Positions 34,034 through 34,640 of a DNA stretch of 34,640 bases are shown piece after piece (the stretch's first letter is position 1; each line of letters opens with the position of its first letter). The notes under the pieces were generated by a model. The model made no database searches. It was not told the DNA's origin and saw only the letters and a list, made by a program, of their open reading frames with translations. Origin of the DNA: Prochlorococcus sp. AG-402-A21 (GTDB lineage: Bacteria > Cyanobacteriota > Cyanobacteriia > PCC-6307 > Cyanobiaceae); assembly GCA_003279655.1 (NCBI GenBank), contig QCHI01000003.1, forward strand, positions 1-34,640, written 5' to 3'. The position numbers and the translations under genes are program-made.

Positions 34034-34640
34034 TCAAGGTCTTCTCCACAAAAGCTGATCTTTGCCAATCAGTAAATCTGATTCAGTAGGTCCCCATGTT
34101 CTTGATTCATATTGGTATACAGGTAATTCCCATGGTGAATCCTCAATCTTCTCTAGCAGTGGAGTATATAAACGCCATGCAGCTTCTACTTCATCGCTTC
34201 GAGTAAATAATGTTGGATCTCCAAGCATTGCATCTGCAAGGAGTCTTACATACCCCTCGTCTGATGGTTCTCCAAAGGATTCGTCATATGAAAACTCCAT
34301 ATTTACAGGTCTGCTTCTCATGCCAGATCCTGGTGACTTGACCTCAAAACTAAATTCAGCTCCTTCATTAGGTTGAATTCTGAGAATTAATTGGTTTGAT
34401 GTTGGGCATCCTCCTGCTGCATCAAAAAGGTGAACAGGAGCTTCTCTAAAAGTAAGAACAACCTCACTAAGTCTTTTGGCTAATCGTTTACCTGTCCTCA
34501 CATAAAAAGGAACTCCCTGCCATCTCCAATTATCTATGAAAAGCTTCATGGCTACATATGTTTCGGTTGTGCTGTTTGGATTAACACCTGGTTCTTCTCT
34601 ATACCCAAGAAGTGGATCTTCATTGCTGCCGCCCCTTGAG
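34034..34640 (-). CDS. zwf: Glucose-6-phosphate 1-dehydrogenase, C-terminal part (cut by the right edge)
   Basis: Zwf oxidises glucose-6-phosphate to 6-phosphogluconolactone with NADP+, the entry of the oxidative pentose phosphate pathway. The open frame continues to the window edge without a stop, giving about 202 residues of the C-terminal half. The true start is outside the window, and the ATG at 34549 is an internal Met. The visible part has GYREEPGVNPNSTTETYVA, then MKLFIDNWRWQGVPFYVRTG (the conserved family segment with the RTGKRL basic cluster). LRIQPNEGAEF and a C-terminal ELPVYQYESRTWGP region follow, ending in LLWRRP. These match the usual C-terminus. The gene leads the zwf-opcA-cobB set. 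Confidence 0.95.
   Translation of the reverse strand, partial: SRGGSNEDPLLGYREEPGVNPNSTTETYVAMKLFIDNWRWQGVPFYVRTGKRLAKRLSEVVLTFREAPVHLFDAAGGCPTSNQLILRIQPNEGAEFSFEVKSPGSGMRSRPVNMEFSYDESFGEPSDEGYVRLLADAMLGDPTLFTRSDEVEAAWRLYTPLLEKIEDSPWELPVYQYESRTWGPTESDLLIGKDQLLWRRP

Noticed and set aside
34062-34376. Plus-strand frame opposite zwf
   Set aside because: Antisense shadow of a conserved enzyme gene; Ser-rich with no domain.
1-34640. tRNA, rRNA, CRISPR, IS element, prophage, defence or biosynthetic island
   Set aside because: I looked through the intergenic regions and the gene list and saw no cloverleaf T-loop, repeat-spacer pattern, transposase, integrase or defence-type gene cluster. Gene order and content look like a core chromosomal region.

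Overview
The window looks like a chromosomal stretch from a low-GC marine picocyanobacterium, most probably Prochlorococcus. The support is: (i) photosynthesis and pigment genes (petG, a cytM-type cytochrome c, chlI, a CrtL-type lycopene cyclase, a GGPP synthase); (ii) the cyanobacterial small RNA Yfr1 in its usual place between guaB and trxA; (iii) the zwf-opcA pair; (iv) AT-rich, tightly packed genes with many GTG and TTG starts. No strain can be assigned from sequence alone. I see no tRNA or rRNA genes, insertion sequences, integrases, CRISPR arrays or phage genes.

Layout. 1-4352: a small membrane protein cut by the left edge, a PfkB-family sugar kinase, a DUF2834 membrane protein, an MFS transporter, and an exported DUF1400/alpha-beta hydrolase whose start overlaps the MFS start head to head. 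4346-7214 (minus): a peptide/nickel-type ABC permease and its lipoprotein binding protein, then a small conserved protein. 7306-11344 (minus): hom, sufE-like, 5-formyl-THF cyclo-ligase, ruvC and chlI, closely spaced. 11456-13712 (minus): a beta-lactamase-fold hydrolase, a TrmJ-type RNA methyltransferase and a cytM-type cytochrome. petG is on the plus strand at 13769-13888 and overlaps the tail of rsmD. 13836-16861 (minus): rsmD, hisH, trxA, Yfr1 and a CBS-less guaB (GuaB3 type). 17116-20957 (plus): gyrA and crtL with overlapping stop and start. 20969-22534 (minus): a GH57 glucan branching enzyme. 22846-25269 (plus): leuA behind a long 5' hairpin, then two small unknown proteins. 25305-27404 (minus): a 7TM-HD phosphohydrolase of the PgpH type. 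27462-31284 (plus): folD, crtE, a divergent PAP2 protein and a RecD-like helicase, the last three with 4-bp overlaps. 31319-34640 (minus): zwf (cut by the right edge), opcA and cobB.

How the genes fit together. Most are core housekeeping. They cover pigment supply (chlI, crtE, crtL, cobB), electron transport (petG, cytM), one-carbon metabolism (folD, 5-formyl-THF cyclo-ligase), amino acids (hom, leuA, hisH), purines (guaB), the oxidative pentose phosphate route (zwf, opcA), glycogen (GH57), Fe-S and redox (sufE, trxA), and DNA/RNA maintenance (ruvC, gyrA, helicase, rsmD, trmJ). I did not find an obviously new multi-gene system. The points most worth a second look are Yfr1, the hidden petG, the leuA leader hairpin with a mini-ORF, the overlapping divergent starts at 2757-2772, the beta-lactamase-like protein without a visible class A general-base glutamate, the G8 tract in gyrA, and the conserved-looking unknown small proteins.
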